The notes under the pieces are model-generated. The model was not told the DNA's origin. It made no database searches and saw nothing but the letters and a program-made list of their open reading frames with translations. DNA of 64,000 bases. It comes from Larix kaempferi (lineage: Eukaryota > Streptophyta > Pinopsida > Pinales > Pinaceae). The first letter of the stretch is position 1, and each line of letters opens with the position of its first letter. The stretch covers positions 16,726,501 through 16,790,500 of the forward strand of contig BSBM01000643.1 in assembly GCA_027924585.1 (NCBI GenBank). Direction: 5' to 3'. Below are positions 33,501 to 45,401 of the stretch, piece by piece. Made by a program: the position numbers and the translations under genes.

Positions 33501-33853
33501 CGCATATTTTATGATTTTTCAAATAAAGTTTAGATCAATTAAGTCCATTCAACAACCCCTTTTACCGACAAAATTAATTAAGTTCCGATCATTTTTAAAT
33601 CGATTTAATCAATAGTTATTACCTCTAATTTTAGGTGATTAAACATATCTGAAATTAATTAATTAATGTGTATACAAAATTTCAAAAGACTATTAAAATA
33701 TATAAATTTGAGGAATGTACACAATTTCACTTTCTTTATGTAAGATCTTGTGTAATCACAAAGTATTTTCACAACTTTTAGAGTGGATATAACCCTTTTT
33801 CATTTTTAATGATTTGAGAAGAATTTTTTTAATCCAAACATGTAGGTTTCATT
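30557..33853. other. Unassigned AT-rich DNA
   Basis: 3.3 kb without recognisable coding or transposon domains. The longest frame (33367-33615) is AT-rich and low in information. A short direct phrase, GGCATAAGCAGCTTTGCTGC (near 31511), resembles GGGGCTAGCTGCTTTGCAGC (near 33354), which hints at a diverged repeat pair flanking about 1.8 kb. Confidence 0.45.
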
Positions 33854-33867
33854 AAGTTGTACAACAT
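33854..33867 (+). repeat. Left 14 bp target-site duplication of the LINE
   Basis: AAGTTGTACAACAT, repeated exactly at 35123-35136. The length is typical of target-primed reverse transcription. Confidence 0.9.
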
Positions 33868-35122
33868 TTATTTCCTTGGAACTATAGCTCCCTTAGCGAC
33901 TGTCTTGCAGATTGGGCCCAGCATGATTTCGGGGTTAGGGAGCTTCCTTATTTTATGATTTGGGAGGTTTGGAAGGCTCGGAACCTAATTATTTTTGAGA
34001 ACCATGCCCCTTTCTTGGCTGGGATTGGCTTTAAAACTCTTGCTGCACATCAAGAATATCTCTCTATCCATGGTCGGGGCCAGGGCCGTGCTAAACTAGA
34101 TAGGCATTTTCGTTTTGCTCCTCCGGTACTGACCTACCCGTGTGGCTTCTTTGACGGTGCTGCTGTTAGCGTTTCTGGGAGGGGCGGTGCTGGGGCTGTT
34201 ATACACATTTCAAATTCTGTCTCCATCCATCTCTGGCTTAATCTGGGCAGTGGGTCCAATACCAGGAGCGAGCTATGTGCTCTTTGGTTATTACTTTTCT
34301 GGGCCCACCGGCGGAATATCTCCCAACTTGTGGTTTTTGGCGACTCTCTTTCCATCATCTCCTGGGCGAAAGGCAAATCCTCCCTTAATATTTTGTTACT
34401 TAAGCACTGGATGGATGCGGTACGGATGTTATTGATGGATTTTCATCACATACACTTCGACCATGTGTACAGGGAGGTTAACATGGTGGCGGACATGCTC
34501 TCTAAGAAGGCTCTTTCCTCTGAGCTTGGGGTCATTATGTGGCAGGATTGGCGGGATGACTCTTTGTTTTCTCAGGGCTCACATCCTCTTCATTGGTCTT
34601 GATTTTCTTGGCTCTTTACTTTCTTATGTAGTTATTTGATGTTGCTGGTTTTGTTTCCCTTTATGAGCTGTTATACTTATGTTCGTTGTTAGTTTCTATG
34701 TGCAGATATCACATAGGGGCTGATTCCAACTCCTTGTTGGACTTTTTGTATACTCCTATGTGCGGCTATATAGTTTGGGATTATCTGTTTATGTTTTGTT
34801 ACTTAGCATACAGGACATATATATTTTTTGGTTTTGGCAGCACTGGCTGTTGGTTACTTTTGAGAACTTTGATATTTTGATGAGACTCTTGGATGGCATC
34901 TGGTGGCCGATGAACCTGTTTCTCCTACGGGAGGGGTTCATGTTTTTATGTAAGAACATATGGAACATTTTATGGGTTTCTTTGTGGCTGTTGGCATTGT
35001 GGCCAAATGTTTTTCACATGACACATGCACTGCATGGCAGTGATGAGATGTATGGTTGGTTCTGACTGTTGGCAACATTTACTATTTCGTATATTAATAG
35101 TAAGTTATATTTTTCAGTGAAA
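33868..35122 (+). mobile_element. 5'-truncated LINE insertion
   Basis: A 1255 bp insert between two identical 14 bp copies of AAGTTGTACAACAT. It begins inside coding sequence (5' truncation), carries the RNase H end of ORF2, then about 520 bp of 3' UTR, and ends AGTGAAAA just before the right TSD (short A tail). All of this is as expected for a plant non-LTR retrotransposon. The identical TSDs suggest a fairly recent insertion compared with the LTR elements around it. Confidence 0.9.
33871..34602 (+). pseudogene. LINE ORF2 C-terminal RNase H domain
   Basis: The open frame runs upstream of the ATG at 33955 (to the truncation point; PWNYSSLSDCLADWAQ), so it is a 5'-cut ORF2. From the ATG it has 215 codons. 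The first 50 residues are the IWEVWKARNLIIFEN linker typical of plant LINEs. RNase H follows with all four acids: D67 (FFDGAAV), E106 (NTRSELCAL), D130 (VVFGDS) and D180 (VNMVADMLS). The domain degrades RNA in RNA-DNA hybrids during retrotransposition. Without RT and endonuclease it is not autonomous. The RNase H itself shows no damage, so a short product from ATG 33955 is conceivable but unsupported. Confidence 0.9.
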
Positions 35123-35136
35123 AAGTTGTACAACAT
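35123..35136 (+). repeat. Right 14 bp target-site duplication of the LINE
   Basis: AAGTTGTACAACAT, identical to 33854-33867. Confidence 0.9.
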
Positions 35137-35860
35137 AGTAAGGTATACTATACATTTTATTCCTTTGGTGGGAGTATAGTATAAGAAGAGAGGCAAGCAA
35201 CGAGGGACTTGCATGTAGCTTCAAATGAAATATGATCACCAATTAAACTCTCAATAAAAAATTTAGGTTTCATTTAGGATTAACTTGTTAATGGACATTA
35301 TGCAACAAGAACTTAACTACATAATAGGTAAATTAAGAAATGAACACGTTAACAAAAAAGATACATAACATCTTGACTATATACTTGTGTACATAAATTG
35401 TTTTCAAATTAATTCAATATATCGTTCATGATGGAACATCTTAATAAAAAAAAATACATAACATATTGACTATATACTTATTCATATAATTGCTTACAGT
35501 TAAATTTACTATACCATCTTGTATGAGCTCTATATCACAATTATAAACACACAAATTCTTATAAACATTATAAACATCCATGGACATTATGTAATGCTCA
35601 TGTGATTTTAACCAAACTTGCGATATCAAACATCCTATACTCTCCTCAAAGCATGAAATAACATTATGTGCTATCCTCAAATTTCTCCTTAAATTCATGA
35701 ACCAAGAAGGTTTATAACAAATTATCCCTTTCAAATTAAATATAGACAAAAATGTAACTAAACATTTTAATTGTGGTCATTTAAATATAAAAATATATAG
35801 ATAACATGTAAAATTTTAACTAAGTTATGCATTCTTTTACATTTATATATAATAAACATA
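35137..35860. other. Unassigned AT-rich DNA with one about 95 bp duplication
   Basis: An imperfect tandem pair carries TACATAACATCTTGACTATA (near 35361) and TACATAACATATTGACTATA (near 35455). No coding content recognised. Confidence 0.5.
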
Positions 35861-36799
35861 CTACACAAAATCTCTATAGACATAAATAAACATCTAAATA
35901 TAAAAAGTATGGTTTTTATAATTGAGACCATATAAAATCCTACAATTTACCAAGTTGATTTTGTATACAACATTAAATTATAAACTTTGTTGATTTGTCA
36001 TAAATTTAAAAGTTATTAATTTTAAAAATATATATATATCTACCTAAATATAATGCAATGAAACACAATATTTTTTAAAATATGTATAAAATGCATCCAC
36101 CTTTTTATAAAATGTCATGATTTGCATTTAAAAATTAAAACTCCACAATGAAAAAAAATGATATATTCTCATCTTGATTTTAAAGTTGGCCTATATTCAA
36201 ATTTATATTGTACCAAATTCATATATATATAAATATATATATAAGTTAATGGTTCCATTATAGTTAATAGGAAAATAAATTTTAACCCAAAAACATTGAG
36301 CTATGCATTTAATGGTAACGAAATGTAGCTGCATCTTTGCAAAGTTGTTTTCCTTATTAATGAATATCTTACAAAATCATAAATATGATACTTCAAATTA
36401 TTAGCTCATAAAAAAAATATTTAGTGAATGAAGGGAAAAGCTACTTATTGATGCAAAGTGTGTCGCATTGCGATGGTGAGCCTCATCAATTTTGATTACC
36501 ATAACCACTTCTCTAAGAGTTGAATCCTTGGGAAGCCTCAAGTTATATCTAACTATGGTAGGGGATGACACGTTTAGAAGGTGAGCATTATCCACCCTAT
36601 AGTATAACTTTAAATGCTATAAGGCATTGTGTATACACCATTGGATGAAAGTTGCTTTAGATCCAATGACATCCACATCACCCCACACAAAATTTAATTT
36701 GCTTAGGAGGGTGGGTAGTGATCATCCGTTTGGAATGCTTCATACATTGTCATTCTTCCACATGTCTAATCTTGATCAACATGCTCCTTGATTCAATTC

Positions 36800-37080
36800 G
36801 GGATGCATAGTAGTCTTGTGTAGAGTTGAGTGAGACATTAGTCTTTTGCAAAGTAGAGCACGACAGAGGAATGTGTGATAGTAGGTTTTCACATAGTAGA
36901 GTGTGACAGAGTAGAGTGTGACAGTAGTATTTCACAGGGTAGAGCACGACAGAGTAGTGTGTGACATTAGTCTTGTGCAAATAAAAGCGAAACAAAGCAG
37001 AGTGTGACAATAGTCTTGTGCAGAGCAAATCGCGACAGAGCATAGTGTGACAATAGAGAAGACTGTCTTGCATAGAGTAT
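36800..37080. repeat. Degenerate GTGACA / CTTGTGCAGAG array, copy 2 left half
   Basis: Same units as 3335-3610 and interrupted at the same place by the nested LTR. The right half continues at 38997-39245. Confidence 0.7.
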
Positions 37081-37086
37081 ACTGTT

Positions 37087-38996
37087 TGTAATATCCCTAA
37101 TATGATCTCAAGTAATATTATATGAAATTCAAAATTTTAAAACATAAACTACCACATGTTAATACTAGTTATCAAAACTAGTAAAAAACAAACTAGAATT
37201 GTTCACTGTAAAGCCCACCCGGAACTTGATATTTGCACTCTATTGGATCTTCCAAATAGGTGGGTAAGTGTGAAACACCAAAAGTATCATTGTCAGAGAC
37301 AACTTCAAATTCCTATGCATAAGGTATTGGGTCCATTTATGGTTTCATATTCAGTAGACACTGACTCCTACTCCAAGGCTGCCTGGGCATACCAACATAT
37401 GCATAATAGACTTATTTACTTACACCTAAAGGTAACCAATGGTGAATATCAGTCATTAAAACCTTGATTAGATGATGGAAAAGAGTTCCTGAGAGTTTGG
37501 GAGGTTTTAGTTGAGTTTGGAGGAAAAAAAAGGAAGGGCGCTAGATTGGATTGCTCAGCTAGTAGTTTTCCAAGCTCTCCCAAACATGATGAGAGGGATA
37601 CAAATTCTCATGGAAAGAATTGGAGGTTCATCATCATAGTCTTAAGAATCTAACATGACTGATAGAACATAAAATTATCACTCAAAAATATTTGTATAGC
37701 TATTACCGCAAAACTAGTCAGAAAACAATGTCTAAAGAACTAGTCTTGACAAAATTGCACTCAAACATCCATTAAATATTTCTAATTATTTTTTTGAAAC
37801 ACGGGATGGCTCAGAAATGAACATGTGAACAACAAAAAACTGAAATCAATAATTCCGAGAAGCAATTGAATGTATTTTACTCTTCAGACTTCTCAGAGAA
37901 TCTCTGTTACATAAATTTCTTACAACATGAAATGTGGAAGACATTAAGAAGGAGAGAAGAGTACAGATTTACACTAGATCTGCAATAAAATGACTATAGA
38001 TCAAATGGACTCTCATGAAATGCACACCATGTCTCAGTGACTGGTCATAAGGGGGTGCATTCACCAACTGAAACTTCTCCTCTTAGTGGTTCTCCTCTAG
38101 AATCTCTCTCTAATTGATCTGACACTCAAAATATCTTCTTGATGGCTTGGATTCTTCTATAATGGATGATACTAGGATGTAAATTGGAATCCTATAGATC
38201 TGGATTAGACTGTGAACAAACTATAACACTCACACTTCATTGGGGCACATTTCCCAAGCTTGGTTGAGGCACATCACTCAACCTTTAGAAGCAAAAGCTC
38301 TCAGACACAAAATAAATTTTCCAAAAGATGTGAGAGGAGTGCACTGGTTTTTTTTAACAGATTGAGTTAGCTTCATGAGAAATTAATTGGCACATGTGAG
38401 GATGAGGGCGCCTTCATTAGGATAATTAGAAACATCTTATTGCTTTGTGCAACTTCCTTACTTTGTGATCTCTTCTGCTTCTAGAAATTGTGCCTTCCTT
38501 AGCTTCTCTGGATATTTCCTTCTTTGTGATCTCTTCTGCCTTTGGAAAGTGCACCTTCCTTATCTTTATGGATGTTTCCTGCTTTTCAAACTGGGTGCTT
38601 TCTACACTTTCCTGCTTTGTCCACTTTACTGCTTTGTGCTTTGTCTACTTTTCAGTGCTTTTTCCACTGTCCTCTTTTTTTGTTGTCACCTTGCTTTTAG
38701 TTTCCTTGTTGTTGTTTCTATCTTTTTCCAACTAAGTGGATGTGGTCCACCTTATCCTCATGCACCCTCCTAAGCATGAGCACATTATCAATTTCCCAAA
38801 ATTTAATTAATAATGATAATTAAACTATTACAAAAATGCTTCAAATATTAAATATTACTCAATTTTAATACTATAGGCTTGTATCAAAATTTATCCCAGG
38901 AATTAAAATTTTCCAATATTTAATTTTCTTCCTAGACCCTTAGGGATTGAAGGGTCCAATACTTAACCATGTGGATCCTAAGTAAGGGACATGACA
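37087..38996 (+). mobile_element. Nested solo LTR, gypsy-like termini, copy 2
   Basis: 1910 bp, TGTAATATCCC to GGGACATGACA. Flanks are CTGTT (left) and CTATC (right); taken with copy 1 they are consistent with one ancestral 5 bp duplication. No internal coding domain. Confidence 0.7.
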
Positions 38997-39981
38997 CTAT
39001 CATAGAGTAGAATTGATGCTAGTCTTGCACAGAGTAGAGTGTGTCAGTAGTTTTGCGTAGAGCAGAGCGTGACCGAGCAAAGTGTGATTGTAGAGAAGAT
39101 TGTGTTATGCAGAGTAGAGTGTGATTGAGTAGAGTGTGACAATAATCTTGTGCAAAAAAAAGTGTGATGGAGAAGCATGTGACAATAGTGATTATTGTTT
39201 TGGACAGAGAAAAACACGATAGAGTAAAGTGTGACAGGTAAGTTGTCGTACAATACATCAACATAAAAGTAAAAGTATATTTTTGCAGTGCAACATAGGA
39301 AGGTACATTGGTGCAAAGAAGTTAAATTTGCATTGATCTGCAAGAAGGTACATTGGTGTATAGAAGTTAGAATTTTTTTGTAGCACAAAAGGAAAACTAG
39401 TGCACATGAGTTAGATGTGTTTTTCGAAGTGCAACGTGCAACGAGAAAGTTGTTGCAGAAGAAAGACTTGGAGTAAGCAATAACACAATAATGAATTGAG
39501 CGACAAATACATATAACGTTACAATAAGTGCACAGATCATGTTATAGGGGTACAAGAAGGTTACTATATCTAAAGAATAACATATTCATGAAATCAGGTG
39601 GGTTCCTACAAAATATTTGTTGAGTTGGTGCTCAACCATGGGTATTGGTGTCTCCAGCAAGTTGGCACTTGCAAACAATGTAAAAATGAGTTGGTTCTCA
39701 CCCGAGGAGATTGGTGTATCCATCAAGCTAGTTCTACCAAACCTTATAACATTTGGTTGGTTCCTACAATTATTATAATAGTAGGATGGTTCCTACTCAA
39801 AATTCATAAAATACAAATCATTGTGGTTTTCTCTCAATTGGGTTTCCATGTTGCATCTTGTGTTCTATGGTTTGAATCTACTTGTGTTGATTATTATGAG
39901 TTGTTTGATGAATGAATAAAGAAACGAAAAGTACATTGTACTGATTCACCCCCCTCTGAGTATAACCATAAATCCAATAAT
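38997..39981 (+). mobile_element. Copia LTR, 3' portion, copy 2
   Basis: Equivalent of 5576-6562. It includes GAATGAATAAAG (poly(A)-signal-like, near 39912) and GATTCACCCCCCTCTGAGT near 39943, directly followed by the PBS. Confidence 0.6.
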
Positions 39982-39997
39982 TGGTATCAAGGTAGGT
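39982..39997 (+). other. Primer binding site, copy 2
   Basis: TGGTATCAAGGTAGG, close to the plant initiator tRNA-Met site TGGTATCAGAGC; better kept than in copy 1. Confidence 0.75.
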
Positions 39998-40071
39998 TCC
40001 TTCATAAATAGTCTAAGCACTCGAAGACAAATCATTGCACAGACATTGGTAGACAGGAAGGGTTCTCCATA

Positions 40072-40345
40072 AATGGAGATTCTTAATTTGATGGATCAAA
40101 TTATGCCTTCTGGAGCATAAGAATGAGAATGTATTTGATTTCTCTAGGGTTTGAAATTTGGGATGTAGTTAAGATTGGTTATACAACTCGAACAACATCA
40201 CTAGTAGATGCAGTTGGAAAGAAGCTCAATGAAAATAATGCTAAACCGATGAACGCAATTTTTTGCGGATGCAAAATCCAAATTTGTCAATGTTATGCAT
40301 TGAATCAATGAAAGATATGTGGGATGAGTTGTAGAATATATATGA
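40072..40345 (+). pseudogene. Ty1/copia gag relic (UBN2-type), copy 2
   Basis: Same reading as copy 1 but with fewer stops: an open stretch of 62 codons from 40123 starts MRMYLISLGFEIWDVVKIGY and continues GKKLNENNAKPMNAIFCG. The part after FCG loses similarity through a shift (the expected gag helix is not readable in the same frame). Protease and pol are absent downstream. It forms the N-terminal end of a copia capsid protein. Confidence 0.85.
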
Positions 40346-40399
40346 ATGGGATGTGTCAATGCATAAATCTTGCACACATGCGAAATTTTTGCAATTTGC

Positions 40400-41393
40400 A
40401 CAGTAAGGCATCATCAACATATAGCATGTATCCCACCGAGGACATCCTTAGAAGATCTAGAAAACAATTGAGCCTTAGAGTAGAAAAGGCATAAATTTTG
40501 GTCTACTCACACTAATTTTCCTTCAAAATTCATGCTATTCATGTAGGATTTATAACTATGTACCTGTGCTATTGCTGCATGAATTTTATTTAGAAAGGTC
40601 ACGCTAATGCCGGATGACTTTTCTTCAGAAAAGTCACACTATCGCACAACGTTTCTTTTGAAAGTTGCGCTACTACAAAAACAATGGAATCTCAACTACC
40701 CATGGTGAACTAAAGGATCATTAATGCCCCATCACCTACAAGAATTAAAATTTGTCTCCTCATGTACTTTGGTTCTTTGAATGGCCCCCCTTTGTCTACT
40801 TTGGAGCTAGATCATGGAGTCAATGTGTTTACACATGGATCTAGTTGTTTCTTTTCCACCTCTTGGCCTATAAAAGAAATCCATGGGAATGCATCTTAGA
40901 GGAGAAACCAAGAGAAAGGTTATGATGCAGAAATTGTATTGGAGCTTCCTCATAGCCCATCTCTTTCATAGTTTGTCATTCTCCGAGCTCCTTTACCTCC
41001 TTCCTTCAAGGGGAAAGTGCTTCTCTCCATTGGTTATTTTAGTTATCTAGCATCTAGTGTGAACAAAATAGGCCTCCTTAAGGGATATTGTTGGATTCCC
41101 TTTGAATCCTTCACCTCCTATGTGATACTAAATTTATTTTCTTGACCATTTGGAAATCCAAATTGGTTCATGCATTGATTCTTTGTTGTGGTTTGAACCG
41201 TCTTGTTCCTTTTTTATCATTTTTAATTATCTTTTGTTTTTATTTGGTTTTATTTCACTAGCAAATCCTTGCAGGATCTACTTTGGGATTATCACATTTT
41301 CCTTATGTTTCTAAATAATGGGCCTAGTCAACAACCTCAAGGTCTTTCACCCAAAGTGGGATAATTTCCCGCAACAATATTTATGGCGACTCT
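40400..41393 (+). mobile_element. Second LTR-like block with Tat-like PBS region, copy 2
   Basis: Equivalent of 7000-7872 and longer to the right: GGGATTATCACATTTTCC, then CAACAATATTTATGGCGACTC. TGGCGACTCT at 41384-41393 resembles the site after 5' LTRs of Tat-lineage gypsy elements. The TATA box is near 40869. The left boundary is not resolved. Confidence 0.5.
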
Positions 41394-42475
41394 ACTTCAT
41401 TTTTGTTCATTTTCTCTTAACTAGGTTGTTATTTGTTAGGTAACTAATTTCTGGTATTGTGTTCTTTGTAAGTGAAGAGGTCCATACCATTCATTCCAGA
41501 AATTCACCCTCCTCTTGGTCATGATTTCTATTTCATCAATCACGCGGATCTCAAATTCTCAGCTGCACAGTGTGCACATATAAAACCTCGATAGTCGTGC
41601 TACAAGTGCAACTTAACAGAGATCTACTCGTGCATTTTTGTCTCTCATTGGCTATGCGACCTCTTCATGTTGTAATCATGCTATTGTGCACTAGTGAGTG
41701 TTTTTTTTCATGCTACCACACACCCATCTCTTTAGTTTCCATGCTACTGCACATTTTCTTTGTTTTTTATTAGTTTTTCACAAACTTGTAGCCTGAAGGG
41801 TTACTCACTAATGAACTGTAACTAATTAAATTGCAATAGTTACATGTTTCTATAGTAATTAGCTCACTTAGACTAAGATTATGGAGTACAGAGTCCTTCT
41901 CTCTTGAAGTCTACTTAGGTAACCAACCTTGAGGCTTTCAACATACTTCATTATTGTCACTAGTATTCAAGACATCGTATGTTCTTTGTTTACTTGGCAT
42001 GTTTTTAGGATAAAGTAGTGTATAATCCCATTTTTGCACACAAGCAAGGACCTAAAGACTCTTATCTCCCCAAGAATGCTCTTCACCTCGTATTTATTGT
42101 GAGCTTGGTGAATCAGAAAGGGGTGAGAAATGTGAAATACCTCCATTGAACACTTTTACTTCGTTAGCACTTTATTTTTGCAAAGCACCATTAGCATCTT
42201 TTAGAGTTTGTTAGTACCAATTATTTTCTTGAAGAAAAGATTGCTCATACAATGCTAGCACATGAAGTCCTCAAATTTTTTAAGCCCCTAAAGGGTAAGG
42301 GATCCTAGTGAAAGGATAAAAGTATGCAAATAGGACCTCCGATTGAGAATCATGGGACAACAAAGGAGAGCTAAAGCAGAAAAGCGCATAGCCGTCCGAT
42401 CCAGATCAAGATCAATGACATATAAATCGAGCGCGCACATAAAAAGCATCGAAGTTAACCAGATATAGTGCACTT
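41394..42475. other. Unassigned DNA inside copy 2
   Basis: Not matched in copy 1. It begins as presumed retroelement leader and has no readable coding domain. Frames of 67-77 codons on either strand look random. Confidence 0.45.
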
Positions 42476-42990
42476 GGGCATGAAAACCACAGATAATCAA
42501 GGGATGTAGAAACCCTTTCATGAATGGATTGAATTGGTTTTAATAAGAGCATATAATTCAAACTTCTCTGAGTTCACAGACAAAGCCATGAGTGTGGCTT
42601 ACAGTTTGATACATGGTATTTCTTCTCCAAGGATGTTTCCTGACCTCAAGAAGCATCTTCAGTTCACATCATAAATTTAGGTTGGAGATTGGTTTATATT
42701 TGAAGACCACACTGTTATCATAGTGTATGGTTTTGAAGGAGAGCCATACAAGATACCTACTTTCCTCACACCCAGAATATTTTTCATCGCGTTTGTGAGG
42801 AAAAATATGGCTTTAGATGAATTACATTTCAAGTATTTTAGATAGCATGGTACTTTCCATTTGCCATAAGAAGTAGGACCTCTCATTATTAGAGGGATGA
42901 ATGCTTTTCAGTGCATAGAAGAATATCTTAGTCAATTGAACCTCCCAAAGGAAGAAAAAGATCTGTATGACACTCATCAAGTGATTTTCA
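42476..42990 (+). pseudogene. Decayed retrotransposon ORF, 3' part, copy 2
   Basis: Matches 8929-9430. Readable pieces are GMKTIDNQG, HEWIELVL, EVGDWF-like and GFEGEPYKIPTFLT. It carries more stops than copy 1 (for example TAG after QG, TAA in VLIRAYN-like context). Only the second half of the ORF is present; the first half is missing at this locus. Family unknown. Confidence 0.6.
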
Positions 42991-43020
42991 AGCATAGGGT
43001 AGAGAATAATGATTTCATGA

Positions 43021-43950
43021 AGTGATTTCATTTAGTCATCTTAGAGGTTTCTTTTGTTCTCATCTCTTTCCTTCGAGTCATTTAAAAAAAGTTTCGCAAC
43101 AAGATTTGGAAAATTCCAAGTAACAACGGATGTGTTGCATCCATGTTAGGGGAGAGGTCACATGCTTTCCATTCTACAATGAGGATTTATATTTGAGACC
43201 TGATATTTTCTAGCACAAAATGGAAAGTGTGTGTAGTGCCTCTTTTTAAATTCCAAAAGCATTACAGTTTGGCCAAATATGTGATCCCATTTGCACATGC
43301 AAGTTGCAACTTGATAGGCAAATCGTTAATCTCACAATTTATTTTGGCTAAGTTGTTGCGATAGGATACGAGGTACCCTTCCATCAAAATCACCTATCGA
43401 GACTTGCACCTAGACCCAATCATATTTTAATGCCTACATTGGAACTAAAGTCTAAAAAGGAAAAAGCATTAATCGTGAACAATTTCCTTTGGCTAATTTG
43501 GTGTGATACGAGGTATTCTTTTGTAAAAATAACCCAATACTTGTAGATAAGGGTTGCAAGTAACCCTTCTTGTTGTTTTGTGCCTGATGGGAATTGAAGC
43601 CTTTAAAGAGAAACCCCTATTGAGAATCACTTTCCTAATGCTAAGCTATTGCAACAGGGGAGTTGAACCAACCAAAGGTAAACCATTAATCACAAATACT
43701 TTCCTTAGTTTATATGTAATGATATTCACGTTGTTATTGTTGCCACCTCTCCAAGAAATATATCATATCGATATAAATTGAAGATATAAGTGTACTTACA
43801 ATTCAATCAATTAATCACCAAAACCTAATAACATCAAAATAAAATCTGAAATTTGAAATCAATTATCATTAAGATTCCTTTCATCTTATAATGTGAAATT
43901 TCAAAATGACACCTTGACGGTGAGGAAAGTCGGCTCAAATTGAACTATCT
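43021..43950. other. Unassigned DNA
   Basis: Beyond 43010 the composite similarity is interrupted in copy 1 by the CACTA end, so this may be either more retroelement or flank. Imperfect local repetition (GATACGAGGTACCCTT near 43365 and GATACGAGGTATTCTT near 43504). No gene seen. Confidence 0.4.
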
Positions 43951-44467
43951 TCAAAGGTCAATTACTCTGGAGAGCTCTGAATGTGGTTCAACAAAATGTC
44001 TCCTTCTTTAATAGCTACTTGATAAAGGGCATTTTTTCGCATTTGGCCTGTTAGTTTCTAGAACAGCAACAACAACTTTATCTATTTTGCAGTGAAGCGA
44101 GGTGAGTTTTCTACACATAGAGAAAGAAACACACACAATTTGATTCGAATATCTAAGCATTGCTTAACTTCTTAATGTTTCATAGTTGGTAAGTCGTTTA
44201 TAATGTTGAAGCCCTCTTATAAATAAGAATACTAGGATCATGAACAATTGATAACAACATTAACTGCATTGTATTCTTAGATATTTCAGACTGTTCATGT
44301 GTCAATAAAAGCAACATTGACACCAAAATCTCTTTCTATAGTCTCCAAGGCTACATTCTTGTAGGATTCTAGAAACTGAGAATACACAGTAGTGCAGATT
44401 TCTCCCATGCAATGTCGAAAATGTGGATGCAAGTAGTGATCCAATCTTATTTGATCTATAAGGCCCG
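43951..44467 (-). pseudogene. RPN7: 26S proteasome subunit RPN7 (PSMD6) pseudogene, C-terminal exons
   Basis: Two coding blocks on the minus strand. Block 1 (44467-44295) starts after a good splice acceptor (TTGTGTTCTTCCCAG) and reads LIDQIRLDHYLHPHFR, then VYSQFLESYKNVALETIERD, then FGVNVAFID, which is the PCI-domain region of RPN7. Block 2 (about 44110-43951) reads LHCKIDKVV, AVLETNRPNAKK, then after a shift NALYQVAIKEGDILLN, and after a second shift ELSRVIDL and a stop, which is the RPN7 C-terminus. RPN7 is a lid subunit of the 19S regulatory particle. The segment joining the blocks (around ELSRFIAAGK in the family) is not readable, and shifts lie in the A run near 44022 and near 43976. 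The N-terminal two thirds are absent. An intron-like gap remains, so it is not a processed copy. Confidence 0.88.
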
Positions 44468-45401
44468 CTGGGAAGAACACAATAATTGGGTTTAGATTTC
44501 ATATTAGTGCACCATGTAGGTAACGGGGAATGAAAATTACCAAAGTATAGAGTCAAAGAGAGAAACACATCTAGAGATGTTAAAATTCTAGCAACTTCTG
44601 AAAATCACCTAATAACAAAATCCTAAATAAGCAATCTATTACTACTCGAACATATTTTAATTAAATTTGTCCTCCCAAATCCATTATAGATCCATCACGG
44701 AGGTCTCTATTAAAATTATCAGGATAAACTCGGTGAAGCATACGAATCACTGACTTATTATGGGTTGTGTATTTCTTTGGATTCTCCTCTTTGGGCTAAT
44801 GGTAATAAGGCGCTCTAATAAAACATATTTGGGTTTTGTACATTTGATCGAAGTTTATCGAAATTTGAGTTCTCAAGGTTAGTTTTTGGATGCTTTATTT
44901 GCATCCTTTTTCGGCCATCTTTGCTAGTAACATGGAACATATCTAGTGTGTTATATTCACATATTTTATCCTTGTCATTGTCTGGTCTAACTTTGACAAT
45001 ATTACATTGGTTGGTTTGGTTTAACTTTGACAATCTTAACCAAATTAATGTGTATAATATCTTAGTCAAGGTCATTTTTACCTTTGTGGAATTTCCAAAA
45101 CTTCTTGAGGACGATATCTCTGATCTAACTAGATAAAATTGTGTATAGTGGAAGTGCATACGATATCTTATAATTCAAAATCCGATGGCATGTTGAAACT
45201 TGATGCTCAATACCAAGTGGCTACAACCACCCTATTTTTAATATTTTATCTTGTAAATTATTTAATACAAATGATGCAAATTAAATTTTGAGGAACACTA
45301 AATAAACTTGTACATTAAAGTAAAATCCCTGATTTTTTATTGAAATTAAGTATAAGATTAAACACCCTTACCTGTAATAGACAAAGGATTTGAAATGGAA
45401 T
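44468..45401. other. Unassigned DNA between two gene relics
   Basis: No earlier RPN7 exon was readable here. A 114-codon minus-strand frame (44815-45159) is Asn/Lys-rich and matches nothing I know; it may be chance. Confidence 0.4.

Larger units (their letters stand above)
35861..41286 (+). repeat. Composite nested retrotransposon repeat, copy 2
   Basis: Colinear with 2377-7872. It holds the same array, nested solo LTR, LTR end, PBS, gag relic and second LTR block. The sequence continues at its right into DNA that the first copy lacks (41287-42475), and matches the first copy again at 42476-43010. Confidence 0.9.

Noticed and set aside
44815-45159. 114-codon minus-strand frame
   Set aside because: Asn/Lys-rich, no recognisable motif; it overlaps an unrelated plus-strand frame. 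Lacks support as a gene.
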